From NCBI GenBank assembly GCA_947172415.1, contig OX359193.1, forward strand, positions 8,271,501 through 8,335,500: a stretch of DNA of 64,000 nucleotides. Reading direction: 5' to 3'. Below are positions 35,891 to 46,615 of this stretch, in pieces. Within the stretch, counting starts at the first letter, position 1, and the number at the start of each line of letters is the position of its first letter. The notes beneath the pieces were generated by a model that saw only the letters and a list, made by a program, of their open reading frames with translations, had not been told where the DNA came from and did not search any database. The position numbers and the translations under genes were made by a program. This stretch comes from Chondrosia reniformis (taxonomy: Eukaryota; Porifera; Demospongiae; Chondrillida; Chondrillidae).

Positions 35891-38800
35891 ATGGCTTCCA
35901 TTAAGTTGCTTCTCTTCCTCTCTAGCTATTACCTGGCGAGTGGCGAGACGCCCGACCCACGTCTACAGCTGTGGCCACTGCCATTGTCATACTCGTTCAG
36001 TGATCCGATGATTCCTAGCTATTCGAAGAACTTTCAGTTTATTGGCGATGGAGCAGGGGGGCAAAGTTCAATATTGAAGGCTGCCTTTCGAAGGTACAAG
36101 GACTACAATTTCGACCAAGGAGAAGCGACAAGTGAAGAAGGTCTCCAAGGACTTGTGGTATACGTAGCTTCAAACGACGAAACGTTGAATTTAGACACGG
36201 ATGAATCATGTAAGCAAATAAATAAATATGAAGAGACCAATTATTATTAGGAGCTAGTCTTTGAGTGTATTCAGTAGCTTATGTATTGTATATTGAGATT
36301 GTACTTTACTGAGCAAGTAATGCAGTAAGTAAATAGCAACTATAATTTAAACAGTCTTAGCTGCCATCGACTGACAGATCCTATTGCGAGTCTTCAGTTT
36401 CAGATGTGTTAGGTGTCTTTTGTAATACTTTATTTGTTATTTGAAACTAGATACTCTTTCAATTGACTCCACTTCAACCAAGACTACGGCCATTGTGAAT
36501 GCTCAAACAGTCTATGGAGCATTGCGAGGTAACATCTTCACTGATATAGTCCACTGAAGTGCTGATAACTTTCATACTGTATTGCAAACCAGACTTCACT
36601 CCAACAAGCATGCTCTTTGATAAGACCAGTTCTGTTATAATGTACTTAAAAAGAGACTTTGTGTGTACTTTAAGAATGTTTCTGATTTCCTTTCTCCAAC
36701 CATTACTCTTCAGGTATGGAAACCTTTAGCCAGATCATCTTCTTTGATGGTACACAGTATTACGTCCCCAAAACCTCCATCAAGGACTCTCCAAGATTTA
36801 GCCACAGAGGGTTCATGATTGACACTGCCAGACACTTTGTTGAAATGGACATTATCTTCCAGTTTATTGTAAGTGTAACTGATCCTCTTTGCTTACTGCA
36901 CTGTGTTGTATATGCTTCAAACACTCTTTAGAACTCCAGTGTCACAGCTTAACCCCCTCCCTTTAGCCCCTCCCTTGGCCCCTCCCTTGGCCCTCCTTTA
37001 GCCCCTCCTTTAGCCCCTCCTTTAGCCCCTCCCTTGGTCCCTCCTTTAGCCCCTCCCTTGGCCCCTCCCTTTAGCCCTCCCTTGGCCCCTCCTTTAGCCC
37101 CTCCCTTTAGCCCTCCCTTGGCCCTCCCTTGGCCCTCCCTTGGCCCCTCCTTTAGCCCCTCCCTTTAGCCCTCCCTTGGCCCTCCCTTGGCCCCTCCTTT
37201 AGCCCCTCCCTTGGCCCCTCCCTTGGCCCCTCCTTTGGCCCCTCCCTTGGCCCTCCCTTTAGCCCCTCCCTTGGTCCTCCCTTTCTGTAGGAAGCAATGT
37301 CCTTTAACAAGTTCAATGTTCTTCACTGGCACATTGTGGATGACCAGTCCTTCCCCTACGAGAGTACAACCTATCCCAGTCTGAGTGAGAAGGGAGCTTA
37401 TGATCAGAATCACGTCTACTCACAAAAGGACATCAGCACTGTCATTCAGTATGCCAAAGAGAGAGGAATCAGAGTTATTCCAGAGTTTGACACTCCTGTA
37501 GGCTACCACATTTCCAATTTCCTTATATGATAATATGGGGATATTCCTGTAATAAATATCTGCATTTAGGGACACACCCTTGCTTGGGGTCTGGGTATTC
37601 CTGGTCTTAGCACTGCTTGTTATGACAACTCCACTCAAAAGCCAACTGGACAGTGAGTTATCTACCACTGATGTTATGCAATAATATTATAATATTATGC
37701 AATCATGCAAGTAGACTTAACTTTTCACTCAACTGCATCAGTCCTTGTATGTGTGTGTGTTTGTATTGTGTTGTAAGGTACGGACCCATTGACCCAACCA
37801 ATGAAAACAACTGGGTTTTTATGACTAATCTCTTGAGGGAGCTAGCTGGAGTATTTCCTGACCAGTACATCCACCTCGGAGGAGATGAGGTGTCCTTCTC
37901 CTGTTGGTATGTCCACCTCTTCTAGACTGTAATTTGCTCCACTGTCAGGAGTCACTATATTGTGTTAGGTCTACCAACCCTGCTATTCAGAAGTGGATGA
38001 TTGAACATAACATCAGTGGTAGATATGACCAGTTGGAACAATATTATGAAACTAGGTTTGTAATACCCACCCTTTCACTCATCTACCCATCCACCCTTCC
38101 ATCTACTCATCCATTCCATCTACCCATCCACTTACCCAACAAACCATCTACTCATCCATCCACCCATCCATCTACTCATCCATTCCATCTATCAGGTTAC
38201 TGGCCATTGCAGAGAACGAAACAGACAGTTATATTGTCTGGGAGGAGATTTTTGACAATGGACTGAAGGTGTCTTATCTTCATGTGATCTTGTAGTGGCA
38301 CTGTTCATATAATATTCTATACTATGCAGGTGAAGCCGGACACTGTTATAGAGGTTTGGAAGTCAAGCCAGGCCCATCTGGGTAATATAACCAAGGCAGG
38401 GTTTAGGGGCATTTTTTCGACCTGTTGGTATCTTAACTACATCTCCTATGGGCAGGACTGGATTAAGGTGAGAGCTCCGACTGTACAGCTATGACAGAGC
38501 ATGCACCATGTATGTACCTCTTGAACTGTTTTGCAGTACTATAAATGTGATCCTTTGGACTTTAATGGTGAGCTTTAATTAGAAGCTTTACTGCTCCACT
38601 TGTAATGTTTCTACATTTTTGGACACTTTTGATGAATTTCAGGCACTGAGTCACAGAAGAAGCTAGTTGTGGGAGGGGAGGGGTGCTTGTTTGCAGAGTA
38701 TGTTGATGGTACCAACCTCATCTCAAGAGCCTGGTGAGCAGAACATGTGATAAAGTGGAACTCTTGGCACAGGATTGTGCAATATCTCATATATAGTACA

Positions 38801-39195
38801 ATTTCTTCATTGTCTGTGTATATGTATTTCATATGTAGTTTTATTATTTACATGTCTGTAATGTTAAAGATTGGAGTTGTGGTTGTTCATAATCCACTTT
38901 GACTGTTTTGGTTCTTACTGAAGGCCGAGAGCTGGTGCTGTAGCTGAGAGGCTGTGGAGCCAACAGAATGTGACTGACGTAGAGGATGCAGCTGAGCGAT
39001 TGCACAATCAACGTTGCCGCATGGTCAGGTATGTTGGTGGAGTTACCCAGGCAGTGATATCGTAATCCTTTCACTCTTTTGAGTCAGCCTGCTACATATC
39101 CTTAGCTGTGGTGTTTGTATGTTTGTAGGCGTGGCATAGAGGCTGAACCTTTCAACGGACCAAGCTTTTGTCCAACTGTATACAAGGAATCCTAG
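35891..39195 (+). CDS. HEXB: Beta-hexosaminidase, tandem copy 2 (520 aa, 13 exons)
   Basis: Paralogue of the gene at 31,497 with the same exon lengths and phases. Exons: 35891-36209, 36451-36528, 36714-36868, 37291-37497, 37570-37652, 37778-37906, 37969-38055, 38196-38268, 38330-38467, 38537-38567, 38643-38733, 38924-39028, 39129-39195. The catalytic Asp317-Glu318 pair and the [14 protein letters not shown] and [12 protein letters not shown] segments are intact. The main functional change is in exon 11: the active-site motif reads [14 protein letters not shown], so the pocket Trp450 is Phe. Exon 3 also differs (IIFQF against IILKF). Introns are highly similar to copy 1 except in the repeat tracts, so the duplication is recent or has been converted. 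Probably functional, perhaps with altered substrate preference. Confidence 0.93.
36953..37279 (+). repeat. Intron 3 minisatellite of hexosaminidase copy 2
   Basis: Same CCCCTCCCTTGG / CTCCTTTAG family as copy 1, but about 60 bp longer and differently ordered, with more TTTAG-bearing units. The true acceptor follows at 37,281-37,290. The difference from copy 1 shows the tract has changed since the gene duplication. Confidence 0.95.
38066..38190 (+). repeat. CATC/CACC-rich simple repeat in intron 7 of copy 2
   Basis: Imperfect repeats of ACCCATCCA / TCTACTCATCC just before the exon 8 acceptor. The matching intron of copy 1 (33,558-33,632) has a much shorter version, so this tract expanded in copy 2 or contracted in copy 1. 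Confidence 0.8.
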
Positions 39196-39297
39196 TGGAA
39201 CAACAGTTTTAGGATCTAATATATGTATACACGTATGAAGACTTTTAATATGACTTAGCTTTGTCCTTGATGGAGTTAAGATTTAAAGTAATTAAGT

Positions 39298-39505
39298 AAA
39301 GCTCTTTAGTATAATAATGTTATTACTGTTACCATCTTTCGTGCACACTTACATTTCTGCCTTTGGGGGAGTGAACATTAGCCATTCCCTTACCTGGTAA
39401 GTGTGCGTGATCATCATGTATGCGTAAGAAAAGTATGTACTTTATACGTATATATAATTATTAGCAGAGAGAAACAAATGGCTAACAAAATCAGTAAGAA
39501 GTCAG
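39298..39505 (+). repeat. Dispersed repeat, copy a (inserted in the 3' flank of hexosaminidase copy 2)
   Basis: Starts AAAGCTCTTTAGTAT, contains GTGCACACTTACATTTCTGC and GGGGGAGTG, and ends AGAAACAAATGG / AACAAAATCAGTAAGAA. The flanking sequence (TTTATTAGACTGTTAC, ATGAATGAATGTGCATATG) is continuous in the 3' flank of copy 1 at 34,770-34,820. This block of about 250 bp is therefore an insertion specific to copy 2, or was lost from copy 1. Confidence 0.75.
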
Positions 39506-39684
39506 ACTAAATGTATAGAAGTACAAAGTTATGTCTTATAGGGATGCATTTGTTTATTAGACTGTTACGAGTTTGAGATGAATGAATGTGCATATGTATA
39601 GTGTGCGTAGCAAGTTAAACCTTTTACAGCATACTATAGCTTTTAAGAGAACTACAGACACCTTGTAGATTACAAGACTCTGCA

Positions 39685-39872
39685 TGACTAAGCTCTTTAG
39701 TATCATATTAATCCTATCTTTTGTGCACAGATGCATTACTCCCACACATTTCTGAATATATAGGCTTGGGGGAGTGTGTGATCTTATGATCTTATATACA
39801 TATATATTTATATTAGCAAATTTAATATTATCTTAGCTAAGAGAAACAAATGGCGAACAAAATCAGTAAGAA
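39685..39872 (+). repeat. Dispersed repeat, copy b
   Basis: Diverged second copy of the element at 39,298, in the same order: TAAGCTCTTTAGTAT, TTTTGTGCACAG, ACACATTTCTG, GGGGGAGTGTG, AGAGAAACAAATGG, AACAAAATCAGTAAGAA. It lies about 390 bp downstream in the same orientation. No coding capacity; probably a short non-autonomous mobile element. Confidence 0.7.
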
Positions 39873-40517
39873 ATCCGTTATTATATTGGATGTACATACG
39901 AATTTTTATTCTGTGTCGTATATATTTTCATACTGTATATATACGTAAATCACGAAAGCACCATAGCGGCACTCGAACGATGAACCGTTGCATAATTGGT
40001 TAGGAATTCGCTCTGTGATAGATCTATTGCGTCGCAAATTCTATCTATTCAGTTCCGTTACCAAAAACAGATCGACTCAGTCACTTCACCTCTATATTTT
40101 AACCCCAAATTAGACCGGTCTAGACTTATTGTGGTAATGTAGTATTACGTAATTTCTTATACTCAAAAATGTATTCTTCTAGTTTAATAAACGTTCTAGC
40201 TGAATTTATAGACTAATTTACAATAAGGAGCGCGACAGGGCTCATTAAACGGACTTCTGCCCAAACACGCTATATACTGCGCGCATGTTGTACGTAGTTA
40301 TATGCTTATTCAATATATACCTGCCAATTATGGTCCACACCAGGTTTTAAACTGCATATGTATAGAGAACCTTTATTAGCTAGGTGTGAAAGCCACTCAG
40401 CCTATAACTTATTGCAATACTCTATTCATATATAGTTTACCGTTTATACAGTAATAGAAAAAGTTGCATTGATTGTAGCCATCTATCTGTGGCTACCTAA
40501 TTATATGTTTTGTACAG
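39873..40517. other. Intergenic region / 5' part of the CARD gene
   Basis: AT-rich, with no open frame that reads as a gene. The first coding exon of the downstream gene must lie here or further upstream, because the exon at 40,518 needs one carried base. Possible short starts are an ATG at 39,981 with a G|GTTAGG donor, and an ATG at 39,419 with a C|GTAAGA donor. I cannot choose between them. Confidence 0.5.
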
Positions 40518-43002
40518 GACAGCAATCCATAAAAGGAAATGTACAATCTCTACAAAGCACCTTGGAGGAGAGTAAGAGTATAATATCTAGCTATATCAAG
40601 TTTGATCTACTAAATCTAGCTGCAGAGGAATTAAATGTCTACACCAAAGTAGAGGGCAACTATTTGTCATCACTTTCCAACGAGCAGGCTGTGGCCATGT
40701 TGCTGAATATGCTGGCAGTAAACAACGCTCAGAACCAATTTCTGGAGGCCTTACGTCATTCTGTAACTCTTTCATCATACCCAGATAAGTCACATTTAGA
40801 TTCACATGCTTTTCTGGTTGAAGATCTGGAAGAGAGGTTGAAAGTAAAACCAAAAAAGAATAAAAAAAGAAAAGATAGGAAAAATTCCCTGAGTGTCGAA
40901 GTGAAGGTCAAATGCTTACATGATTATCGCTGTATTGCTTTTGAGTATATATACTTATTATACATATTTGAATATATAGATTATCTCATGCACTGGTATA
41001 TATATAATATGCAGATAATATAAAGGGTACATAAATGTATAGATAGTGTACATTTCCACAGCCTAATATGTATTCGTGTCAGCCATATGTATGCACTGCA
41101 GCTGCCAGGGTTCAGATGGTACAATCAGCAGGATGCATTCTCAGGTAGTGGTGAAAACAATCAATTGGACAAGGTTCAATTAGATGCTACTCATGAGGTA
41201 TACACATACATATATACACAGGTCATCTAACCAGGCATGCATGCCTTAAATATATACCAAGTGTTTGGAAAAATCTGGTTCTCTTAATTAAGTACGTATT
41301 AAATTGATCAAAGATTTTTGGTCAGAATAACATTTCTTGTTAATTAAGATGAATCAGATATCAACCCTTCAATAAACATTTGGATTTTGTGTTTGGTTCA
41401 ATATGTAGGATCAAGGCTTGAGATCCTCCAGACGGGTGCTTCCTATAAAATACATACTACGCCACTCCAAATCTGAGGATGAAGTATTTAAGGTATATAT
41501 TATACATGTATATTTTTCTGACAGTGTATGTCACAATAAAGAAATCTATAGTATGGAACATGTATAATACATGTACATTTAAGGCCAATAATTAGTTAAA
41601 ATTTTTAGTGTCAATATATAAACTTGCATTGTTATTTATGTCATTGTATTTACATTATATAGGAGTTAACTGTTCCTTACTTTCCAGAGCACGAAGCTCT
41701 TGCTTCTGCAACTGATTATTTGAGGACAAAAATCCCTATTGAACTCATTCTTCCTTCCCTAAGAGCACACAATGTTGTGAATGATGCAGAAGAGAGCATA
41801 TTAAAGAATGAAGCTAAGTCTAAGGTTGACAAAAGTGAAAGGTTGTTGGAAATGCTGAGAAAAAAGGATCCGAAATTCACCCACAAATTTTGTGATCTTC
41901 TACAAGGCTATGATTCAGAATCAGATAGCTACGGTTACTTGGCAACCTATATAGAAGATAAAATTCAGAAATTTGAAGAAGACATGTACAGCTATCATGT
42001 ATGTATCACATATGCAACTACATGTATGCACTGATTCCTTAATCCAATTAAATAAAACTATATGTATTAATATGCATAGCTGCAAAGACGTCGATGGCAT
42101 TCTGAGAAATGTAGTAGTTCTAGGCGACATGAAAGTCAAGTTAGTCCATACAGCATGCATCTTGCACTATGTATGCAGCTTTACTTCCTACGTACTGCAC
42201 AGACTTATAGATTTAGATATTATTCAGAAGGGACTAAATCTAACAGAGCTAGTAAGAAGAAAGCAATTGCAAGGGACAGTAAAGTAAATGACTGTGTTTT
42301 GTATGCATTATATAGGAGTATATATAATCACTGGAAATTAAAGTAGTATACACATATATGTAGGGGCTCATATATATTATGTTAATTGGACTGGAACATA
42401 TACATGTTACACATTATGATTATAAACAATTATGTTATTAGCTAAATAAACATGTGTATACATCTATGCACATGCAGGATCCAATGGAGCCAGATCTTGA
42501 AACTGCAACCTTTGATTCTGTACCAAGTGTGGATAGTAAAACTAAAGATCAGAAATCGAGAGAGCTTGAAATTGATAGAACCACAGATAATGCTTGTCCA
42601 CAGCACTTGCAAGAACTGAATCAACTTAAACACACTGTTCAAGAGCTTAAAGATGAGAATGCCAGACTATTGAAAGGAATGGACCACCTTCAAGAGACTA
42701 TTAAGGAACTAAAAACAGATCATCAAATGCATGAAGAGGAGATTTCTGAACTCAAAAGAAGACATTTATCTGCTGAGGACCTGAAAACAGAAAATGCATT
42801 ACTGAAGGTAATGCTATCCCTCGAAAAGAAAATGCACCATCTTGAAGAGTCAGTCACTGATTTAAAGGCAGAAAACCAACTGCTAAAAATGAAGATATCT
42901 GCACCTGATAGTGGAAAACTAGCTAGTACACAACTGAGAGAGGATAATCAGATACTAAAAAGAACCCTTCTTAACATGTATGATAAAGAAAGTACATGTT
43001 GA
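40518..43002 (+). CDS. CARD-CARD-coiled-coil protein, innate-signalling adaptor candidate (5' exon not found)
   Basis: Exons: 40518-40906, 41102-41197, 41409-41492, 41663-41998, 42080-42139, 42203-42283, 42478-43002; phases close over about 523 codons. Exon 1 here encodes a death-fold-like helical segment (IISSYIKFDLLNLAAEELN, then SNEQAVAMLLNMLAVNNAQN and FLEALRHS) followed by a Lys-rich patch (KPKKNKKRKDRK). Exon 4 encodes a clearer CARD: DYLRTKIPIELILPSLRAHN, KVDKSERLLEMLRKKDPKFT, HKFCDLLQGYDSE. The last exon is a long heptad-repeat coiled coil (LQELNQLKHTVQELKDENAR, SLEKKMHHLEESVTDLKAEN). CARDs nucleate filaments in NF-kB, inflammasome or apoptosis signalling. CARD9/CARMA proteins have one CARD before a coiled coil; here there appear to be two. 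The first CARD call is weaker than the second. The first donor (AAG|GTCAAA) is weak. Confidence 0.75.
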
Positions 43003-43207
43003 TTTACTGGAATTCTTTATATTTGGTTGGCAATATAGCTGATGTACATTTATAATTATAGAATAACTCTCATCAGAGATGTCTGGATAATCCTTCAAAC
43101 ATTCTAGAGTTAAGTAGTCTTAATTTTCCAGGCCATATATTGATAAGGATGTCAACAGATGCAATTATAAGATTTTCTCTAATTTATATGTACAATAACT
43201 AATAAAG

Positions 43208-44461
43208 TTATGCGTATAAATGAAGCAAACTATTCAACAACAACTCATGATCGTCTAGTTTTTCCACAATGTAGTCTACATTTGTGGGGTCTTTTGCAGA
43301 AGCTTGGATGCAGAGAATGATTGCCTGAGTCAACCTCCCAATGATCACATACATTAGCAGGTCCAGCTCCACCTGAGGCAATGGATTATGCTGGCAGTAG
43401 CCCTTAATCACAGGATCAATCTGCTCCTTGATGGAACCAGTTAAATCTTTGAGGAAATCAATGGACATTATTGCTAGTTCAACAACAAATGGAGCTCTTC
43501 TGAGGTCATTAAAATCAACGATATTCAGAATGTTAGAGTCTTTCTCAATGATGATATTACAAACGTGAAAATCTGAATGAATTAGTCCAGATTGGAGAGT
43601 ATGGTAAACTGGATGTACCCTCTCCTCATACACACAAATTCCTCTGACTAGTGTACTTTGAAGATCCGGATTCCTAATGTCACTCAAGAGATGTTTTTGA
43701 TTGGGCAGTTTAGTAAGGTCGCATTCATCATGACTCTCATCAGAGATGCCTGGATGACTAAAATTCTACAGTTGTAAGTATAATGTTAAATATCCGTATA
43801 TAGTTAGATCACAATAGATAACATGATATATATTAACATGAACAACAACTTTATCAATACTATAAGAGAATACAGTGATATTCTGAGAAACCGTTTTGTT
43901 GTATCCATCTAAACGCACCAGCCACAATGAGTCTAGCTTGCCTGCCAAGCTGCCATACTGATACAAGAGGTCCTTAGGGTGTGGAACCTTTGACATATCT
44001 ACTCCAGAGATATAGCTCATTACTACCATGTGACATACGGCAGAGTGTCCCTCGCTGTCCACTTCTGTTCCCTCACAAGCACCCTCTTTTCTTTCACAGG
44101 ATGTGTTGATCAAATCACTGGTCCTAACTGCAGCAAAGAGTTGGCCAACTTCGGAGGGAATGAGTTTGGGGCATGGGATGCCGTGACTGTAGGCATGACT
44201 CATTGCTGCTGTAACTAAGTCAGTACGCAAGTTCAAACTAGAATCCTTTGGGTTCATGATCTTTAGAACGTAATTTGTGCTGGCGCATTCTTCTTTGTCC
44301 ACAGCGTTACTTGAAACGGTGAAGAGGTAGTTTTTGTCGACAAATCCTGACAATTCTTTGATAATCTCAATTTTGCTATTTTTGAAGGGATAGTGATCCG
44401 AAAGGACACGTTTCAGGGCAGGAATAGAAAGAGAATTGCGTACTATGAACCAACAAGCCAT
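43208..44461 (-). CDS. HYKK: Hydroxylysine-kinase-like phosphotransferase, copy A (intact)
   Basis: APH/choline-kinase fold enzyme related to HYKK/AGPHD1, which phosphorylates 5-hydroxylysine with GTP; the substrate here is inferred from family only. Exons (minus strand): 44461-43874 and 43765-43208, giving 381 aa (human HYKK is 373). An upstream in-frame ATG at 44,473 would add four residues. N-lobe: NYVLKIMNPKD holds the ATP-lysine strand, then GIPCPKLIPSEVGQL and VVMSYISGVDM (hinge). C-lobe: catalytic loop IHSDFHVCNIII (Asp, Asn) and metal-binding NIVDFNDL. The gene is convergent with the CARD gene (205 bp apart). With about 150 bp of 3' flank it is duplicated at 45,072-46,334. Exon 1 contains a Cys/Glu-rich insertion (TSCERKEGACEGTEVDSEGH). 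Confidence 0.85.
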
Positions 44462-44503
44462 TAGAGGGAGCATCTTACGTAATACATAGTAGGCTATATA
44501 TTA

Positions 44504-44874
44504 GGCCTATGATCTCAACCCACAAAACCTCATCTGTAAATCAGAATTTACTGAAAGAACCAGTGGGGAAATAAAGAGGGAGCATTTGAGAGATTTTACG
44601 GCCAAAATGTGTGGATTTGTTGACTATGATGATATAGCATATGGCCCTTACATGTTTGATCTAGCAATTGCTATTATACATGAGTTGTCGGAATATTTTG
44701 ATTGTAGCAGAAAGCTTACGACATCAATAGCATTGCCGATCATTGAAGGTTGTGATGTCTGCTAGATTGGTACAAATATACTTGGGACTGCTTGTAACCA
44801 TCGGTAACACATCAGACAATGAAAAGTACAAGATGGAAGAGGAGAAAATGTGTCAATTTATACCAGTTTTTTTT
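44504..44874 (+). pseudogene. Truncated fragment of the plus-strand kinase (copy C) between copies A and B
   Basis: Matches 47,881-48,312 of the intact plus-strand gene, starting at GATCTCAACCCACAAAACCT. It lacks the N-lobe exon and the catalytic His, and carries an internal deletion of about 62 bp (GAAGGT joined to TGTGATGTCTGC), which breaks frame. The last coding residues are replaced by the flank shared with copies A and B (GGTTGGCAATATAGCTGATG). A dead remnant of a duplicated gene. Confidence 0.85.
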
Positions 44875-45071
44875 GGTTGGCAATATAGCTGATGTACATT
44901 TATAATCTCATCAGAGAGGTCTGGATAATCCTTCAAACATTCTAGAGTTAATTAATCTTAATTTTCCAGACCATATATTGATAAGGATGTTAACAGATGC
45001 AATTATAAGATTTTCTCTAATTTATATGTACAATAAGATAATTGTAATCAAATAACATTTACTAAATTAAG

Positions 45072-46334
45072 TTATGCATATAAATGAAGCAAACTATTCA
45101 ACAACAACTCATGATCGTCTAGTTTTTCCATAATGTAGTCTACATTTGTGGGGTCTCTTGCGGCAGCTTGCATGCAGAGAATGATTGCCTGAGTCAACCT
45201 CCCAATGATCACATACATTAGCAGGTCCAACTCCACCTGAGGCAATGGATTATGCTGGCAGTAGCCCTTAATCACAGGATCAATCTGCTCCTTGATGGAA
45301 CCAGTTAAATCTTTGAGGAAATCAATGGACATTATTGCTAGTTCAACAACAAATGGAGCTCTTCTGAGGTCATTAAAATCAACGATATTCAGAATGTTAG
45401 AATCTTTCTCAATGATGATATTACAATCGTGAAAATCTGCATGAATTAGTCCAGATTGGAGAGTATGGTAAACTGGATGTACCCTCTCCTCATACACACA
45501 AATTCCTCTGTCTAGTGTACTTTGAAGATCCGGATTCCTAATATCAGTCAAGAGATGCTTTTGATTGGGCAGTTTAGTAAGGTCCCATTCATCATGACTC
45601 TCATCAGAGATGCCTGGATGACTAAAATTCTACATAGACAGTGAAACATTGCAGTTGTAAGTATAATGTTAAATATCCATATATAATTAGGTCACAATAG
45701 ATAACATGATATTAACATGAACAAGAACTTTATCGAGAATACAGTGATATTCTGAGAAATTGTTTTGTTGTATCCATCGAAACGCACCAGCCACAATGAG
45801 TCTAGCTTGCCTGCCAAGCTACCATACTGATACAAGAGGTCCTTAGGGTGTGGAACCTTTGACATATCTACTCCAGAGATATAGCTCATTACTACCATGT
45901 GACATACGGCAGAGTGTCCCTCGCTGTCCACTTCTGTTCCCTCACAAGCACCCTCTTTTCTTTCACAGGATGTGTTGATCAAATCACTGGTCCTAACTGC
46001 AGCAAAGAGTTGGCCAACTTCGGAGGGAATGAGTTTGGGGCATGGGATGCCGTGACTGTAGGCATGACTCATTGCTACTGTAACTAAGTCTGTACGCAAG
46101 TTCAAACTAGAATCCTTTGGGTTCATGATCTTTAGAACGTAATTTGTGCTGGCGCATTCTTCTTTGTCCACATCGTTACTTGAAACGGTAAAAGAGGTAG
46201 TTTTTGTCGACAAATCCTGACAATTCTTTGATAATCTCAATTTTGCTATTTTTGAAGGGATAGTGATCCGAAAGGACACGTTTCAGGGCAGGAATTGAAA
46301 GAGAATTGCGTACTATGAACCATATTGAATCCAT
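45072..46334 (-). pseudogene. HYKK: Hydroxylysine-kinase-like copy B with N-lobe frameshift
   Basis: Near-duplicate of copy A. Exons 46334-45743 and 45629-45072; the start codon (MDSIWFIVRN) is at 46,332-46,334. Near 46,189 there is one extra base relative to copy A (plus strand GGTAAAAGAGG against GGTGAAGAGG). This shifts the frame about 50 codons in, so N-terminal and downstream sequence are in different frames. The rest is open and the catalytic loop reads IHADFHDCNIII with NIVDFNDL. It is either a recent pseudogene or a homopolymer sequencing error. If the indel is an error, this is a second functional gene. Confidence 0.75.
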
Positions 46335-46615
46335 TGACCAAAAATTAGTACGTACTAAGAGGAAACCATACTAAGGGGCTTCTGTATGTGCTGATAGTTA
46401 AGTATCACTATTCTAGGGAGAATCCCTAGTGGATTAACTGACCCACAGTACGTATATTTTGTCTTTAGCAACGTTAACTGTCGTCTACCCACCGAACGTT
46501 CTTTGTCGGATCACCCCAACTCATAGTGTTATAGTCTGTCTATACACTATCAATAGTACAGTTTTCCTCTCGTAAATTGTTCCAGTTTCTGAAAGCAAGT
46601 TAATCTCGTAGAAGA
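46335..46615. promoter_or_regulatory. Divergent promoter region between kinase copies B and C
   Basis: 281 bp separate the start codons of the minus-strand copy B and the plus-strand copy C. No open frame or repeat is seen. Head-to-head spacing this short suggests a shared promoter. I recognise no specific motif. Confidence 0.5.

Noticed and set aside
39955-40040. tRNA-like segment (GCATAATTGGTTAGGAATTC resembling an A-box region)
   Set aside because: I could not find a convincing B-box or build a cloverleaf with acceptor and anticodon stems.
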